From positions 4,588,001-4,652,000 of the forward strand of contig NC_046683.1 in NCBI RefSeq assembly GCF_009870125.1: DNA of 64,000 nucleotides, read 5' to 3'. Of this stretch, positions 39,379 through 53,173 are shown in pieces. The stretch comes from Drosophila pseudoobscura (Eukaryota > Arthropoda > Insecta > Diptera > Drosophilidae). The position numbers and the translations under genes were made by a program. Position 1 is the stretch's first letter; each line of letters begins with the position of its first letter. The notes beneath the pieces were generated by a model. It saw only the letters and a program-made list of their open reading frames with translations. It had not been told where the DNA came from and did no database searches.

Positions 39379-39989
39379 CTCTGCGGCAGACAAAGACGGC
39401 GATAACAATAAACAAAAAATAAGAAAAAGAGCCGCGCGCCGAGAGCCGAGAACCAAGAGCAGAGGGCCAATAGGAACAAAAAAATATAACTCAAACAACA
39501 ATTAATGCCGCGGCTGTTTTTTTAATGGCGCTCTGTTCCACAGACACACACCACACACACATACAGGTTCAATGGATTCCCGATGCGGCGGCGCTTTTTG
39601 TGGCAGCTGTGTGGCACTCTAGATGCGGATGAGGGCTGTCCAATTGTCGATGGAACAACGCAATTGCAGTGAGACGTAACCTTTAGCTGTGGCGGCGGCA
39701 CAATGAAAAGCAGCATAGAAACAAGGTTAATTGCAGTCCTCTATTGCGTGGAATGGGGTCTGGACAGGGCTGGGAGTGGGAGTGGAGGGCCGAGCACATG
39801 GTTTTGCCACTTACCAGTCCAGCAGGGAGCTAGTTGAACGGTTAATACGTTAGTGTGGCGGCAGATACCATGTGGCGTAGAGGTGGAGAAGTATCGATGT
39901 TTTGGTGTTTGCTACTATCGGTGGTTTTGCTCGTGATACTCGATAGAGCTTCCCCATCTCTACTTTGATTTTGAAAAGTGCAGTGGTGT

Positions 39990-40240
39990 CAATTTTATTC
40001 CTCGATTTTGATATTCCGTTGAGCATTACTAGATAGATAGAACATTTAGCCATGCCCGGACAATATTATACGATTGATGAATAAATTCTATACTTGATTG
40101 GCAGGTTTTTAGTCCTTGCTTTTATTGTATTTTAACTAAAACAGGGTTTAAACAAAACAGTAGCTAGGACATTCAGCACTGAGCATTTCATTTTATACGG
40201 CAGACGAATCACTTTCCTACAAGACTTTCTAAGTTGCTGG
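39990..40240 (-). repeat. Dispersed promoter-like repeat, copy 7 (inverted, ras side)
   Basis: On the minus strand this matches copy 5 closely through the GTTTAAACCCTGTTTTAGT, AAAAGCAAGGACTAAAAAC and GGGCATGGCTAAATGT boxes. It also matches copy 1 at the GACGAATCACTTTCCT box (40199-40214). The promoter end (DRE plus Motif 1) is missing or degraded. The orientation faces ras. Confidence 0.65.
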
Positions 40241-41214
40241 CTAATGTTCAGGGTAGTTTAACTTATTCTTTAATGCGTAAAACGGCGGTTTATTTTGAAA
40301 ATAACAATCTTACCTTTGGTCGAAAATACCAGTTTTCGGATTAAATTCTAAAAATTATCGTAGTGGTCTAAAAATGTATACACCTTCCTCTAATATAGTC
40401 TCTACCGTATCTGATCTTTCTTCTATCCCGTCTAATTATTATTAATTAATAATTATTTATACCACAACATACGAAGACACCAATAATATTATGTAATAAA
40501 TAAGAAATATACAAACTTCTCTATAACAAACTTCCATGCAACGAAGTTTGCCATATAAAGAGTTTATTTCCAAAACACTGTAATTCTATTTTCTGCAAAA
40601 ACGAATAATTTATATATTACGAATTAGGAAGTTCGACTGTTTATATTAAAAATAGATTACCTGTGTATGGGAGGGAATTAAATATATTTCGGTGCATTTA
40701 TTTCAAAATCCAACTGCAGCATGATCGATAACGATAAGATGTATATCGATAAGCTATATGCATTTTCTAATACTAATTCATAGAACAGCTGTTGCCCGGA
40801 AGAAAAAGCGAGATAGCAACACTGTTGGCCACATTTCATTTGCATAGACCAGCAACATGTGCCGCGCAGCAATGCAACAATGAAGAGCAACATTCCGCAT
40901 ACCCTTGAATGTTGAAGTATTTTTTTTGTCGCAGGCTCAAACATATGTAGAAAACGAATAAAACGTTATCTTGGACACAATCAGATTAAAGAGAGTCCTT
41001 AAAATGTGCCATTCACTTAGAAAATTTCGTCATCAATGGGCTAAAATTATGTGCTCAGTGCTCAGTTTAGGTAAAAGATTTCATGGTGTTTTTTTATAAG
41101 TAAAAATGTGGGATAGAATGGATCTAGCAGAATAATGATTAGTATTATTATAGTATATTATATTATATAGTATAACATTGCGCGGCTGAACTCGGCCCCC
41201 TTTTTGACTAAAGG

Positions 41215-41335
41215 GGGCTATTTTGAAAATGAGACGGTATATTTCTGAGGGTCAGATGGTCACACTGCTGCTCTCTCCTGCAACAAACAAATGAGTCGCA
41301 ATTTATAATGGGCTATTAGGGTATGGGTTTTCTTA
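41215..41335 (+). repeat. Dispersed repeat, copy 8
   Basis: It contains GAGACGGTATATTTCTGAGG, Motif 1 GGTCACACTG at 41258-41267, then the start of the right module (GCAACAAACAAATGAGTCG, AATGGGCTATTAGGG). It is truncated soon after. Confidence 0.65.
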
Positions 41336-41394
41336 CGCTGAATGTTGCTGGCAACATTCAATTTCTATGGGCCAGAGTCGTGTGCCGAGAAATC

Positions 41395-41586
41395 GAGCAG
41401 CACTGTGTGGGCTGGGGCGAGAGATCTAGATAGCTAGTGGTATTCCATATCAAAAACGAGGAATTCGTAAAATATAACTTTCAGTCGTCAGTATATTTCC
41501 AGTATATTTTAAAAAAAGAAGCTATATTTTGATATATTTCCGTGGATCGGACGGTGTATTTTAGCGATAAGTCCGCGGTCACACTG
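41395..41586 (+). repeat. Dispersed promoter-like repeat, copy 9 (stx)
   Basis: It ends with TAGCGATA (one mismatch to the DRE, 41562-41569), AGTCCGC and GGTCACACTG (41577-41586). Upstream are the GAGAGATCTAGATAGCTAG, TATCAAAAACGAGGAA and CGTCAGTATATTT boxes shared with copy 4. Confidence 0.75.
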
Positions 41587-42315
41587 CCTGGTGCGCGACT
41601 TGAAGCCGACTGTGTGTGTGTGTGTGGTCGAGGTAGAGAGAAAAGTGGAAAAGCAGAGAAGCAAGGAAGCAAAGAATAGAGAATAGGCAGCGCGGAGATC
41701 GAGGAAGAAAAAGCCCAGTTTGAATCGGTGCGAAAACAGTTGCACGAAGTGGCAAGCCCCAAACCAAAAGTACGAAGAAACAATTTGCAGCATTGCCGTG
41801 GACGTGCGTGTGACTGGCAGCAACAGTAAATTCAAACGCAACCTCGTCGGCCCTCACATAACAGCCCCACACACTGCCTTTAGCCGCGTCGCTTCGCATT
41901 GCGCATTACGCTACGGCAGCGGTTACGTCGTGCGTGCTGTGCCTCTCATCTTTCTGTTCGACGGTGCGTGTGTGTGTGCGTAAGGTGTGGTGTATATAGA
42001 AAATCGATTGCAATTGAACCAACGCCGCAGTCGCCGTAGCAGCAGCCGCGTGTGCCGTTACGATTTTTTCCATTACCAACATTTCTGCGCCGTTCTGCGG
42101 TTTTTTTTTTTGTTAAATCAATCCACCGCCCGCCGTTTTCTGCAACATATCAAATAATTGTTTTAAATATTTTTTGCCTGTGCCACCCGCTTTTCGGTGA
42201 TTGCGTGTGGGTGGGTGTGTGTGTGTGCGTGCGTGTCGTGCGTTGAAAGGAGATAGAGAAGAAGCAAGAGCGTTATCGCTCCATCTCTCTCTCCTAGTTC
42301 CGTTCCGGATCGAAA
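41587..42315 (+). promoter_or_regulatory. stx: Probable stx 5' UTR, free of ATG
   Basis: No ATG occurs on the plus strand over these 729 bp; the first is the stx start codon. It has GT repeats near 41610-41627 and 42208-42236. Its position right after a Motif 1 element suggests it is one long leader exon. Confidence 0.5.
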
Positions 42316-45300
42316 ATGGATAAGCGAACAACAAAAACCACAACGAACACGGCCCCGGCCGATGCCCAGAATGAGGCAACAGCAGCGGCAACACAGCCAA
42401 ATGCTGGGTGTGGCAGCACCACCAACACCACCACCACCACCAACAACAAAAACAACAACAGTGGCACCACCACAACTAACGGCACCAGCAGCAACAACTG
42501 TAACGGGAATAGGAGCCACAGCAACGGCGTCGCCTTGCAGCGTTTATCATCATCGACTACAACAACAACAACAAGTGTAAATGGCAACGCCACAAGCAAC
42601 GGCAACGGAAGTGGAAGTGGCAGTGGCTCCTCCAACGCTGGCATGCTGATTAACCTCAATATCAGCACCACCACCGGCGGCAACTTTGCCGTCAGCGTGG
42701 AGCCGCACATCAACGTGGAGAGCCTCAAGAAGATCATCGCCAAAAAGCTGAAGGTGGCAAAGGATCGCATATGTCTGCTGCACCGTGAAAAGTGAGTATT
42801 GATCCGCCATTAATGAAACCAAACCTACGTTCAACATTTTCCAGCTTACTCCTAAACTGCTTTAACCCTTCTCATCCACTTTTTCCCACAAAACTGTTAG
42901 TTTTGCTTTCTCCCCTGCTCTGTCCCCCCCCGCATAGGCTATTTTGTTTGCCTCTGTTATAGTAACTGCCTTTGATTATCGTTTATTTGTGGGCTCTCTC
43001 TTTCGCTCCACGCTCTGGCCAAACCAGCCCCTGTCCATTTCGTTCTTTGTTTAGTTTTTCTCTCGTTCTCTCTCGTTATGGGTATGATTATTATTATTGA
43101 TATAACCTCCAAAAAATCCACTAAAAAAAGAAACAAAAGAAAAACGTTTGAAGGGCCAAGTGCTATAACAGGGGCTTGGTGGGGGATTGTGCAGTGCAGT
43201 GCAAATTGATCTACCCACAAAGAGAGACGACATACACACACACACACATATATATACATGGGCAAAGCGATTTCATAATCAATTTGTTGCTTAGTCAAAA
43301 CAACGCAAAAGAAAGAGACGGCGAGAAAGAGAGAGAAAAATCACAAAAAAAAGGGGGGAAAATGTCCGGCACATAATACGAAACCGGCAAAAAACAACAA
43401 AAAAAAAATTAATCAAACAAAAACAGAAAATGCAAAGCGAGTCGGTCGGTATGTGTGTGTGTGTCTGTGTGAAGAGAGAGAGAGAAAGAGCGAACGAATG
43501 AGTAGGAGCTGTAGCAGTGCCGCCAACTAGTTGCATGGAGGGGCCCGCAGCGGCAGCAGAAGAAGAACTGTTAATATGCCCGCTGTTAAGTGAAGCTGTT
43601 ACTGTTGCGTTTCTCCCACTCATTCTGTCTGTACCCTCAAGAATTGTACATTCCTAATCAGCATAAACGGTGGAGTTTTCTCCTTTTCTATTGTTACTTC
43701 CCCAGCAACAATTACTTGCACAGTTGAATGGCTTGGCGGCCGGCCGCCCTTCCTCTCGCTCTACCTATTCCGCTTAACTGTTACTGTCTGTTCAGCCTGC
43801 TGTTATTGCCTATCCTCTGTTGGTGAGCTGTTAAAAGGCTCTGCTGATTATTTCCCTTTCCCTTGCTGTTCGTGTGGGTGTGTGTGTGTGTGTGTGTGCG
43901 TATGAGTATGAGTCCTCGCGCATTACAGTGGCTTCTCTTTCAGTCGCTTCGCAACAATAATGCATGCGGGTTTCTGTCCGTCTCCTCCGTCACACGAGAC
44001 AGACGACTGTACTCAGACATTGTGCATCCGTCTCCCTCCCGCCCCTTTCTCCCTTCATTTGTGTTTTCTGCAAATAGATTTCTAATTGAGAGAGACAGAG
44101 AGAGAGCGAGAGATGTGTATCTTACTGCTCCCTCCATCTGCCCATTATCTTACCTTTGTCTGCCGCTTCTGCAAAAAAAAAGAAGAAAAAACTCAAAACT
44201 TGACTGATAAGAATTTGTGCCCACATCTGTCTTCTTCTCTACTGTGGTGTTTATCGGCTTCTTCTTGGTGCCTTCTTCTGCTGTCGGACTGATTCTTGAA
44301 ATCCTTTTTTTGATTTGGTTTTCTGCTGCCTTTCTTTCTTCTTTCTCTGTCTGTCTGTCTGTCTGTTGGTGCATCTGTTTTATGCCACTTTACAGCAAAA
44401 AAAAAAAAAACAAAAAAAAAACAAGCAAAAGCAAAATGGGCAATGGCGTCACGGTTGCTTCTCCTTCTTCTCTCTCTTCATCTTCTTCCACTTGAAGTTC
44501 TCTTCGTTTTTCATGTTTTAATGCTGCCTGGCAGCGTCGGCTTGGGCAGCGCTGCTAACCGGCGCGGTGGTCACATGTGTATGTGTATGTATGTGTGTGT
44601 GCGTGGTGTGTTTTCTATACAGCCTATGCGAGTGTGTGTGTGTGGAGAAGATTTTTTTGTGCCTTTGTTCTTGGTTTCTCCCGTCCTCTTCATCGGCTTA
44701 ATTTTGCCTCTGCTTCATAACGATGATGCTGTGGACGGACCCGACCGACAGGCTGCGCTTATCGGACACAGAGGCAAACGGACTTGGGCTTCTCTTTGTT
44801 TGAATGTCACACACACACACACATGCATCGTTAACCCGTAGATGAGAGGCAGCCATAGAGATGCCACCCCCGCATGGCCTAGGACTGATAACAACAGCAA
44901 CCACCACCACCACCATCACCACCACTACCACCACCAGAGCGAAAGTAGCAAAGAAACAAGGCTTTCGGTGAAAGCTTATTCACACCACCAATGCCACTGC
45001 CACTGCCACCGCCACTGCCAGCAGCAGGCCGGAAAACCCTCATTTAACCACCAGCTAGAAGACGCGCAGCAACTTGGGGAAAGAACTAGCCAACAAATGA
45101 AGACAATGTGGCACTGCCACACATGAATGGGAATGAATGGGAATTTCTCTGTGAGAGGCATTTATTATAAAGTCACCACCGAACCCAAACACCACCAAAC
45201 CCAAAGCAAAGCCCAACCCAACACGAAACTGAAACTGAAACAGAGACCAAAAACCAAAAACCGAAAACGAAAAACCAAACCCAAAATGAAAACCCAGCCT

Positions 45301-48300
45301 AAACCAACCCAGACATTCCTCATGAATATATTGCCCATGTGGGAAGCGAAGCAGGAAGACGGAGAGAGAGAGAGCAGAAAAGGAGAAAAGTAACAGAGAA
45401 CAGAATGATAAAAGAAGAAATGATCTATACCATCAACAGCAACCCTTTAACACGTGCGCTGAAAGCAGACACCCAAAAAGAGATAAACAAAAAAAAACCT
45501 ACAATATGGTATTCAATATTCTGCACCAAATCGATACCATTTAGTATATATCGTATAAAATACTAAATCCAGCATCTACCAGAAGGTAGTCTCTTTATTT
45601 ATTTATGTTTTGTGGGTACATACATATACTGCACTGCACATTGCATAAAGTAGGAAATACCATATTAGAACAACAAAATTCTTATAGATTAGATTTGCTT
45701 GCTATCAGCCTCGCCCTCCCCCCCATCACTACTTCCACTTCTACCGAGTACTTTGTAGCACGGCGCACTCTCAAGGTGTGTGCTTGGCTGTTCCAGCTAT
45801 GACATAAGCCAAAGGCGCCCCACATGTCACCTTAGGGTTCTTCAGATAGAGATATGTGTACGTTTTATTGTGTGTGGAACAAAGCAGCACAAAGCAGTGT
45901 CTACAGTCTACAGCGTCGTTCTGTTTTGGCTTGTGCCGCTGCTTTTATAATCAACAACAGTTTTAATTTTAGTCCGAGTGATTTTCTTCTGTTCACAGGC
46001 AATGACTAGAATCATTTGAAAGTTTCTTTGCATTTTGCAGGGTATCAAACGGGTATCCATCCACGCCATTGAAACGCCGCTTGACGGAGGAAGGGGTGGG
46101 ATGAAGGCAGGCGATCAGCATTTTGGGGTCGGGTAGGGTCCCTCCTCCTCTTCCTCTTTCACTTCTGCCACTGCCCTCTGCGACGTCATCAGTTAGCGGC
46201 GCGTGTATTTATTTTTCTTCTCTTTCTCCCTCTCCCTCTCTCTCTCTCTCTCTGTGCGTGTGTGTGGTGAGTTTTGTCGAGTACTAGGCTTTTGTTGTTG
46301 TAGAAGCGTGGAATCTTCGCCTCGCCCTATTCAGAGGGCTTCCCCTCTAAAAATTTGCAGAATCCCACAGGTTCCCCCTGCCATTCCTTCCCGAACCGAT
46401 CCCCAGTGCCCTCCCTCCCTCCCCCACCAAAAAATAGTTGCTGCGTAGTTTTTTTTTTTTGTTAGCTCGTTTTTTTTGCGTTGTTTGTCGTTGATTAGGC
46501 AGCAGCCGAGAAGCCGAGCGGCAGCGAGCAGTCACGACTAGTGCGAGATGTTGTTTGGGAAGCGTGCCCGAGACGAGACGAGACGATGCTTTGTTCTGCT
46601 GCTGCTGCTGTCTCCCTCTATCAATCTCTAGCCGGGCAGAGAGACGAAGAGAGAGAGAAGAGAGGTTGAGTGAAGATCAGGTTACACAAGACTTAAGCGG
46701 CTGCCTGGGCTCTCTCTCTCTCCCTCTCTGATTGCCTGTCCTTTTGGGCAAGAGAGAGAGAGAGCGAGGGGCATACCCTGCACTACATTTCTCGTTTCTC
46801 TCACCCTCCTCTCTCCCTTTTCCTCTTTGTATACGAAAACTCGTTTACTTTCTGGGAAAGTAACACCCAGAGTCTGTCTGTCCGTCGGAGCGCGGTGGTG
46901 GGCGGGGGGAGAGTCACTGAAGCCATCACCTGCTGCCCTTATCCCCCCCTACCCCTTCCCACCACACTCACTCGCTCTCTGCTGGCCAATTCCCAAGCCC
47001 CACAAGTGTGCCTCGGCACCCCGTCTCCTGTCTTCCGTCTCCATTCCACGCTTCTAAAGGGTCGTCCATCATTTGTTTATGGCTGCCCTCCAGGCTTTGG
47101 CTTTGTACGGCGCTAGATGGCGCCACGCCCAAAATGGTGATGGGGCTCTGCTCGATCGATGGCACTGCTTGATACCCTGTAAGCAGTGTAGACTGCTTGA
47201 TCTGCTGCATGCGCTGCCCTCCTTTACATATGTGTGTATCTTTTTTCATCCATTGAATTATTAGAATACAAAATTCCACTTGGGATAGGATACAGGGATA
47301 GATGCTTGCCCCCCCCGCAACCATCGCATGTTGCAACAAAGTTGCCAGCAGTCGCTATACATTAAAAATAGAAAGCAGCAAGAGAGAGAGAGAGAGACAG
47401 AGGGGCAGAATATGGTTTGAACGGTGAATGGGAATGAAATTGGGAATGGGAATGGGGATGGTGGTAGTGGGAAGTGGGAGTGGGAGTGGGCGGCGCAGAG
47501 TGGGTAGTTTCTCTGCTTTCGGTGGGAACTGGGGGCTTTTTAAGGTGTTCCGGGGCCTATACATACATATCTCTGCGGCTATATCTGTGTGTGTGTGTGT
47601 TTGTGTGTGTGTATCTGAAAGATACAAAAATAAACAATGTCCAAATCGAAGCTAACGGCACGTTTGCATGTTTTTTTGCACAGGCACAGAATGTGTATCT
47701 TGTATTTGCCAGATACATACATCTTTAATTGTGCCAAATTGCATGCAACAGCCGCAGCCGCAGCAGCAGCCGCCTGAAAGGAAGCAGTGGCAGCCACAGA
47801 TACGATGTACATTCTGCATCCTATTTATGGAACAGAGAGAAAGACACCTTCTTGTTGGTGGTAATGGCCGCTTCCTCGCTGGTGGTGCATTGACATCCAT
47901 CCACCCTCCATGCCCCATGCCACAAACCAGGCACAAACCACCAAAAGTCGTCTACCGGGAAATGAACGCATCACAAATTGGTTTTCTTTATGCAAATTCA
48001 TATCAAAATGTTGCTCATAAACTGTAAACCAACCACCCACCACCCACCAGCCACCAGCAGCCTTTGGGCGAAGGTCTTTTTCTTCTTCTTCAGAAAAGGA
48101 TTGATAGACGATGCCTGCAGATCGTGGGCCAGCTTATGATATTCACACTTCATTGAAAATCGTAGAAATCGTGGCCGTTTCGCCCCCCTCCTCCCCCCCT
48201 ATCCACATAAATATAGATCGATTCTTTGATTCTGGTTTTTTTCATTCATATTTACGGCTATATTTTCATTCCGTGGCACAGAGAGGGGAGGGGAGGGGAG

Positions 48301-51300
48301 GGTGGGAATAAAACAAGTTGGGGAATGCGCTCTTTGACTGGGGATAACCGACTTTGAGATGCTCTCATGGCAACAGTAGTAGATACATTTATATCTCTAT
48401 ATACATTTATAGCCTAGTCTTTCCTTTGTTTATTTTGCATTCCCATGCAAGAGAAGGAGAAGGGTATTCCAGGCGTCGCTGTCGCCGTCAGCGTCAGCAT
48501 CATCGGGTATTTACTTTCAATGAAAACAAAAAAGAACAACAACAACAACAAAAAGCAACTACTTACGGCATCAATAACGTCATTAGAGGGAGAGAGAGAG
48601 AGGGAGTCACTCCACTGCTTCTCTGCTATGCCCCTCGCATGCAGCCTCGCATGTGTGCTCTCTTCTCTGCTGCTGTTCTGCTGCTCTCTCTCTCCGTCTC
48701 TCTGTCTCTCTCTACACATCTTGATCTGTTGCGGCCGGCCGGCAATTGTTGTTTGTGCAGTGTAGTGTGTCGCCGCCTGTGTCCCCCCCGCCTCCCTCTG
48801 TTGCTCTTGTGTGCGCAGCGCAGTGCAGTGTCCAGGGTATATGAATGTAAGGTGAGTCTTTTTCTGGTAATTGTAACGGTAAGAGAGCGGTAACGCAGTG
48901 CCGTAATAATGCCGCCCACCTTTAGAGTTTATATACCTTGGCTGTTCTAAAACACAAATCCCTCTCTCTCTCTCTCTTTCTCTCTATATTTGCATTTTCA
49001 ATGTTTGCCCTTTCGCAAAATGCCTTCCGGTGGCCGCTGCCGCTGCTGCTGCTTCATCGTCGTCGTCGACGACCGCTAACTGGCAGCGCAGCAGCAGCGC
49101 AGCAGCAGCGCAGCAGCAGCATAGCAACCTTCTGAATCAATAGTTTTTTTTTCCGTTGTATTTCTATTTTTTCAAATTAGAATCATTTGTGGGCGGGTGG
49201 GGCTGCTGCTGCTGCTGCTGCCGCCGCTGTGGGCGTTTTGCCTTTTCTGCATTCTCTTCTTCTTTGAGTTTTGTTTTTGCTATTTTTAGTTGATTTTTTG
49301 CTCGCTTTTTGCTGTGATTTTTTGTTTGTATTGTTTGCGCAGACCCCCCTCCCCTCCGCTGCCGCCCTTTCGTTGATTTCTTTGTTTGATTTTGTCTTTG
49401 TTATGGATGCTGTTGGCTGTCGCTGCCGCTGCCGCTGTCGCTGTCTCTGCCTCTGGCTCTGGCTCTGCCTCAGTCGTTGTTCCTCTCTTTGCTTGAGCCT
49501 CCTCTGTCTGCATGCAAATGCCTTGCCACCGTTGCATGTTACCTTTTCCACCGACGCCTTTCGAACATCCCCCAAAAACATTCCATCGGTGGGGATAAAT
49601 AGTAATAAAAAAAAAAGCGACGGTGGAAAAAGGGTATTGAGGTGGAGAGGCACAGCTTTGTTGCACAGCTTCCCTCAGCTGTTTCCATCGATTTTCCCAG
49701 CAGATCTCTCTCTCTCTCTTTCACACTCTCTCCCTTTTTCTTTAACCCTTTTGCTGCAGCGTGTGCTTTTTATGACCCCCTCCCCTCTGGCCTATACAAA
49801 GGCTTTAACAAAATGCTCTTGGGGTTTGAGGTTAGGTGGAAAAAAGCGACAACCAGAGAGAGAGAGAGAGAGCGAGGCGAAAGAGAGCGGCCAAGAGAGA
49901 GAGAGGCACCCGAGGAGCATATGGTCAATGGCAGTTCCTGGTTCTAGTCCCCGGGTTGGTTGGACATCATCCCCCCCACCCCCCGTCCCGCTCCAATCAC
50001 TCCACCCCCCCGTTTATCTTCCCCTAAACATTTTCAATAGCTTTTTGGGCCGGAAATGAATGAAAGTCATCCGGTTCCAGCGTTGGGCCTTGGATGGGCG
50101 GACGAATGGCCTGCGGTTGCTGCAGCCCAACCCCCCTTCAGGGATGAGGCTGAGGGCGAGATGTCAGGGAAAAGCTTCCTCTTCCAAGTGAAAGCTGAAT
50201 AGAATTGCTGCTGCTGCTGACACCCACCCGTTCTGGGTGGATGGTGCATGCATCAAGCAGGCTTCCTTTTATGGGTGTTCCCGGCAATCAGAGCCTGGGA
50301 TTAGTTGACTTTAAAGTAGCCTCTGCCCCAGGGGGTGGCAAGCCATCGGGGGGATACATATACATAGGGATCAAAATGTTTTAGTATCTGCCATAAAAAG
50401 ACCAAAGTATCTACACCACAATTACGATGTGGCCAAAGAGAGAGCGAAAGAAATGATGGTTGAAAAGGAAGTGAAATGAAAATGAAAAGAAATCTGCAAA
50501 TTGTAGTCAAATGAAGGGGAATTTCCCCTAAGCGAAAGGACACATTCCTTAAGAACGACACGATTGCGGGACATCCCACAGGATCTAGTACTATTATCCT
50601 TGACTGCACTTGGGGGATCCCCCCCCACCCCTCTATACGAGTGTGTATGTGGAAAAGTATCATTTGCCCAGCTATCTTTAAGTCCGAAGCATCTACTGTT
50701 GTTTCGGCTATCACGTTTCGGTGTATCTGTGTATCTGTGTGTATCTTTGTATGTATCCCACAACAAATACGAGAAACACTTCCTCATATCTTTGGCAAAT
50801 ATTTCGTCAATGGTCGGCGAAAATTCTTCAGTTTCAAGATTTTGCTGTCGCGTCTGGTATTGTTGTTTAATCAACAATTTCTTGTAGCACGCGTTGACTT
50901 TTCTTTCCTCCGGCTATCTGCTTGCCTGTCCTCATCCTCCTCCTCCTCCTCCTCCACTCGATGAAAGATAACTCGAAATTGAAATTAAAATAGTCAACAA
51001 TCTATAAACAATAGACAAACAAAGAAACAAAGAAATAACGAAATTCAAAACCAGATCTATTAAATTTGTCCCCTCTCTCAGATTTCCATGGGTATGGAGG
51101 AGGCGAGAAGGGGAGGGGGGATCCGGTTCGATTAATTAGAAAATGTTAAAGGTTTGCTGGCGTTCTTCTTCAGCTCTCTTTCATGAAAGGACTCGAAAAT
51201 AAACCGAAAAAAGGGTCTCCTGGCTTCTTCCTTATTTAAGGTTCAATCAGAGTTTTCTCCGTGTGTGTGGGGGGGTGTGTGGGGGGTGGTACAGTTGCCC

Positions 51301-52470
51301 TTGAGCCTTGTTGGAAAGGCGGTTCTGCGTCTTTCGCTTTAAAGTGCGTAACTGTAGATGCTTCCTTTCCTTTTACTGCTTATCCTTGTTGAACTGCTTA
51401 CTTCTACTGCTTTGGCTCCACCACTGCTCTGCTGGTGGAATTTTCTCAGTGCACAGCTTCAATTTCGTCTCTCTTTTGCGCTCTCTCCGTCGCCTTTATG
51501 TTGTTTCTTTTAAGGATAGGCCTACCCTTGTGCCACGGCATCAGAGGCACACAGAGAGCGAAAGAGCGAGAGAGATGGCTAGATACATAGCTGGCAAATC
51601 CAGATGTATATACATGTACATCTATATCCTTCTTCCTTTGCTGTATGTTGTACATATTTCTAGGCACTAAACCTGATAATTTACGCAGCGGCAGCGTCAG
51701 TGGCTGTGGCAGTGCCTGTGGCAGCCATGTGTCTGTGCCGCAGGGTGGTGGAATTTAACGACAACAAAAGGGGAGATTCACTTGGGTTTTCTTTACGGTT
51801 TGAAATTACATTCGGGCTACGGTTCTGTCTTCTGCCCGCAGAGAGGTGTAAAAAGAGTGAAAGGGGTGCAACTTAAACCTAACCTCAACTGTAGGACCTG
51901 CAGATACAGATACAAATACGAAATATAAGTGAATTCAATACAAAATACGTATTTTTGTTGTTGAATTTTCCTGATGGAAACTTGCTCTATGTATCCCCCA
52001 AAAATAGCAAAAGACAATGAACTGCTTTATGGGCGAAGTCTTTAATTTGTACAGTTTTAGAGGCCACACCTCTAGGGTTTACAGTTTGAGAAGCCCTCTG
52101 TGGCTTGGTCCCTGAAGCCAATTGAATTTTCTATTCCCTTTTCGTCTTGTATTTTCTCACCTCCCACTCCCACGCCCGAACGCTGTCTATGCCTTCAGCT
52201 GCTACTCCCTTCCCCCACCCCTTCTGTCTGTCTGGGCTGCCAGTACTCGGCCCGGGCCACGAGGCGGTGACGGCGGCGACGGCGACGGCGGCTCGTCGTT
52301 TGGCCTTCGTTTTGCGTCGCGTCGTCTGCCTATTGCGTAAAAGCAGCGACGCCGGCAGCAGACACAGACACAGACACCCCCTCGTGTGAGGCTTTAAGAG
52401 AGCTTTTTCCTGTAATATTTCGTGAAAAAAGAAATAAAGAAAAATCAAATTTAAAGCTTCAATTCCCCTC

Positions 52471-52504
<34 letters not shown>

Positions 52505-52991
52505 GGTGAGTTTCGTTTGCGGCTGCTGACAATATTGCAACATGTGGCTGGCTGGCTGGCTGTCTGGGCTGTTCGTTTGCCAAGAAAAATCTATGGAAAG
52601 AAGACCAAACACTTACACTCCGCTTACGTGATGGGCCGGCTTTTGCTTGGTTACGTTATGCGTGACGTTGCGGCATTTCCCCCCCCACTCCTGTATGTGT
52701 GTGTGTGTGTGTGTGTATACCATGTCCATGAGGTTGCGTGCAACATTTGCTGCCACGCCTCTTTCGTTGACCCAAATACGGTTTTCGGTGCCTTGCAGCA
52801 AAGGAGCAAGCGGCGGCAGCGGCAGCTAGCCCGCTAGCCCGAAATCTTATCAATTCATCAATCATGCATGCAGTCATTAAATGCGCTCTCTTTGCTTCGT
52901 TTCGCTTCGCTTCGGTTCGTTTCGTTGCTCGCTCTCGCGCTCCATGGCTACCGTTTTATGTTGGTGTTGCCGGTGGTTACCGCATCGGATA

Positions 52992-53024
<33 letters not shown>

Positions 53025-53138
53025 GCTTAAAGCCAGGCACGGCACTGATGCAATGGCCCAAAGCCCATTTTTATAGCTTTGAAGATATAAAATACACCTC
53101 TGGATTGTGTGTGTGTGTGTTTTTTGTTTGACCAACAC

Positions 53139-53173
<35 letters not shown>

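Larger units (their letters stand above)
39379..42315. other. Head-to-head ras / stx upstream region
   Basis: On the ras side a strong minus-strand donor (GTAAGT after 39815) and an acceptor just before the ras ATG suggest a non-coding first exon ending at 39815. TATCGATG lies at 39892-39899, and an inverted repeat copy begins near 39990. The centre (40300-41150) is AT-rich, with ATCGATAA sites near 40725-40756. The right part carries two more repeat copies and the stx leader. Confidence 0.5.

Noticed and set aside
41720-41983. Possible upstream ORF in the stx leader
   Set aside because: It opens with TTG, not ATG, and has no coding signature.
44842-45393. His-rich frame followed by a Lys/Pro/Thr-rich frame in stx intron 1
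   Set aside because: Composed of CAC and AAACC simple repeats and interrupted by a stop. No conservation signal is visible.
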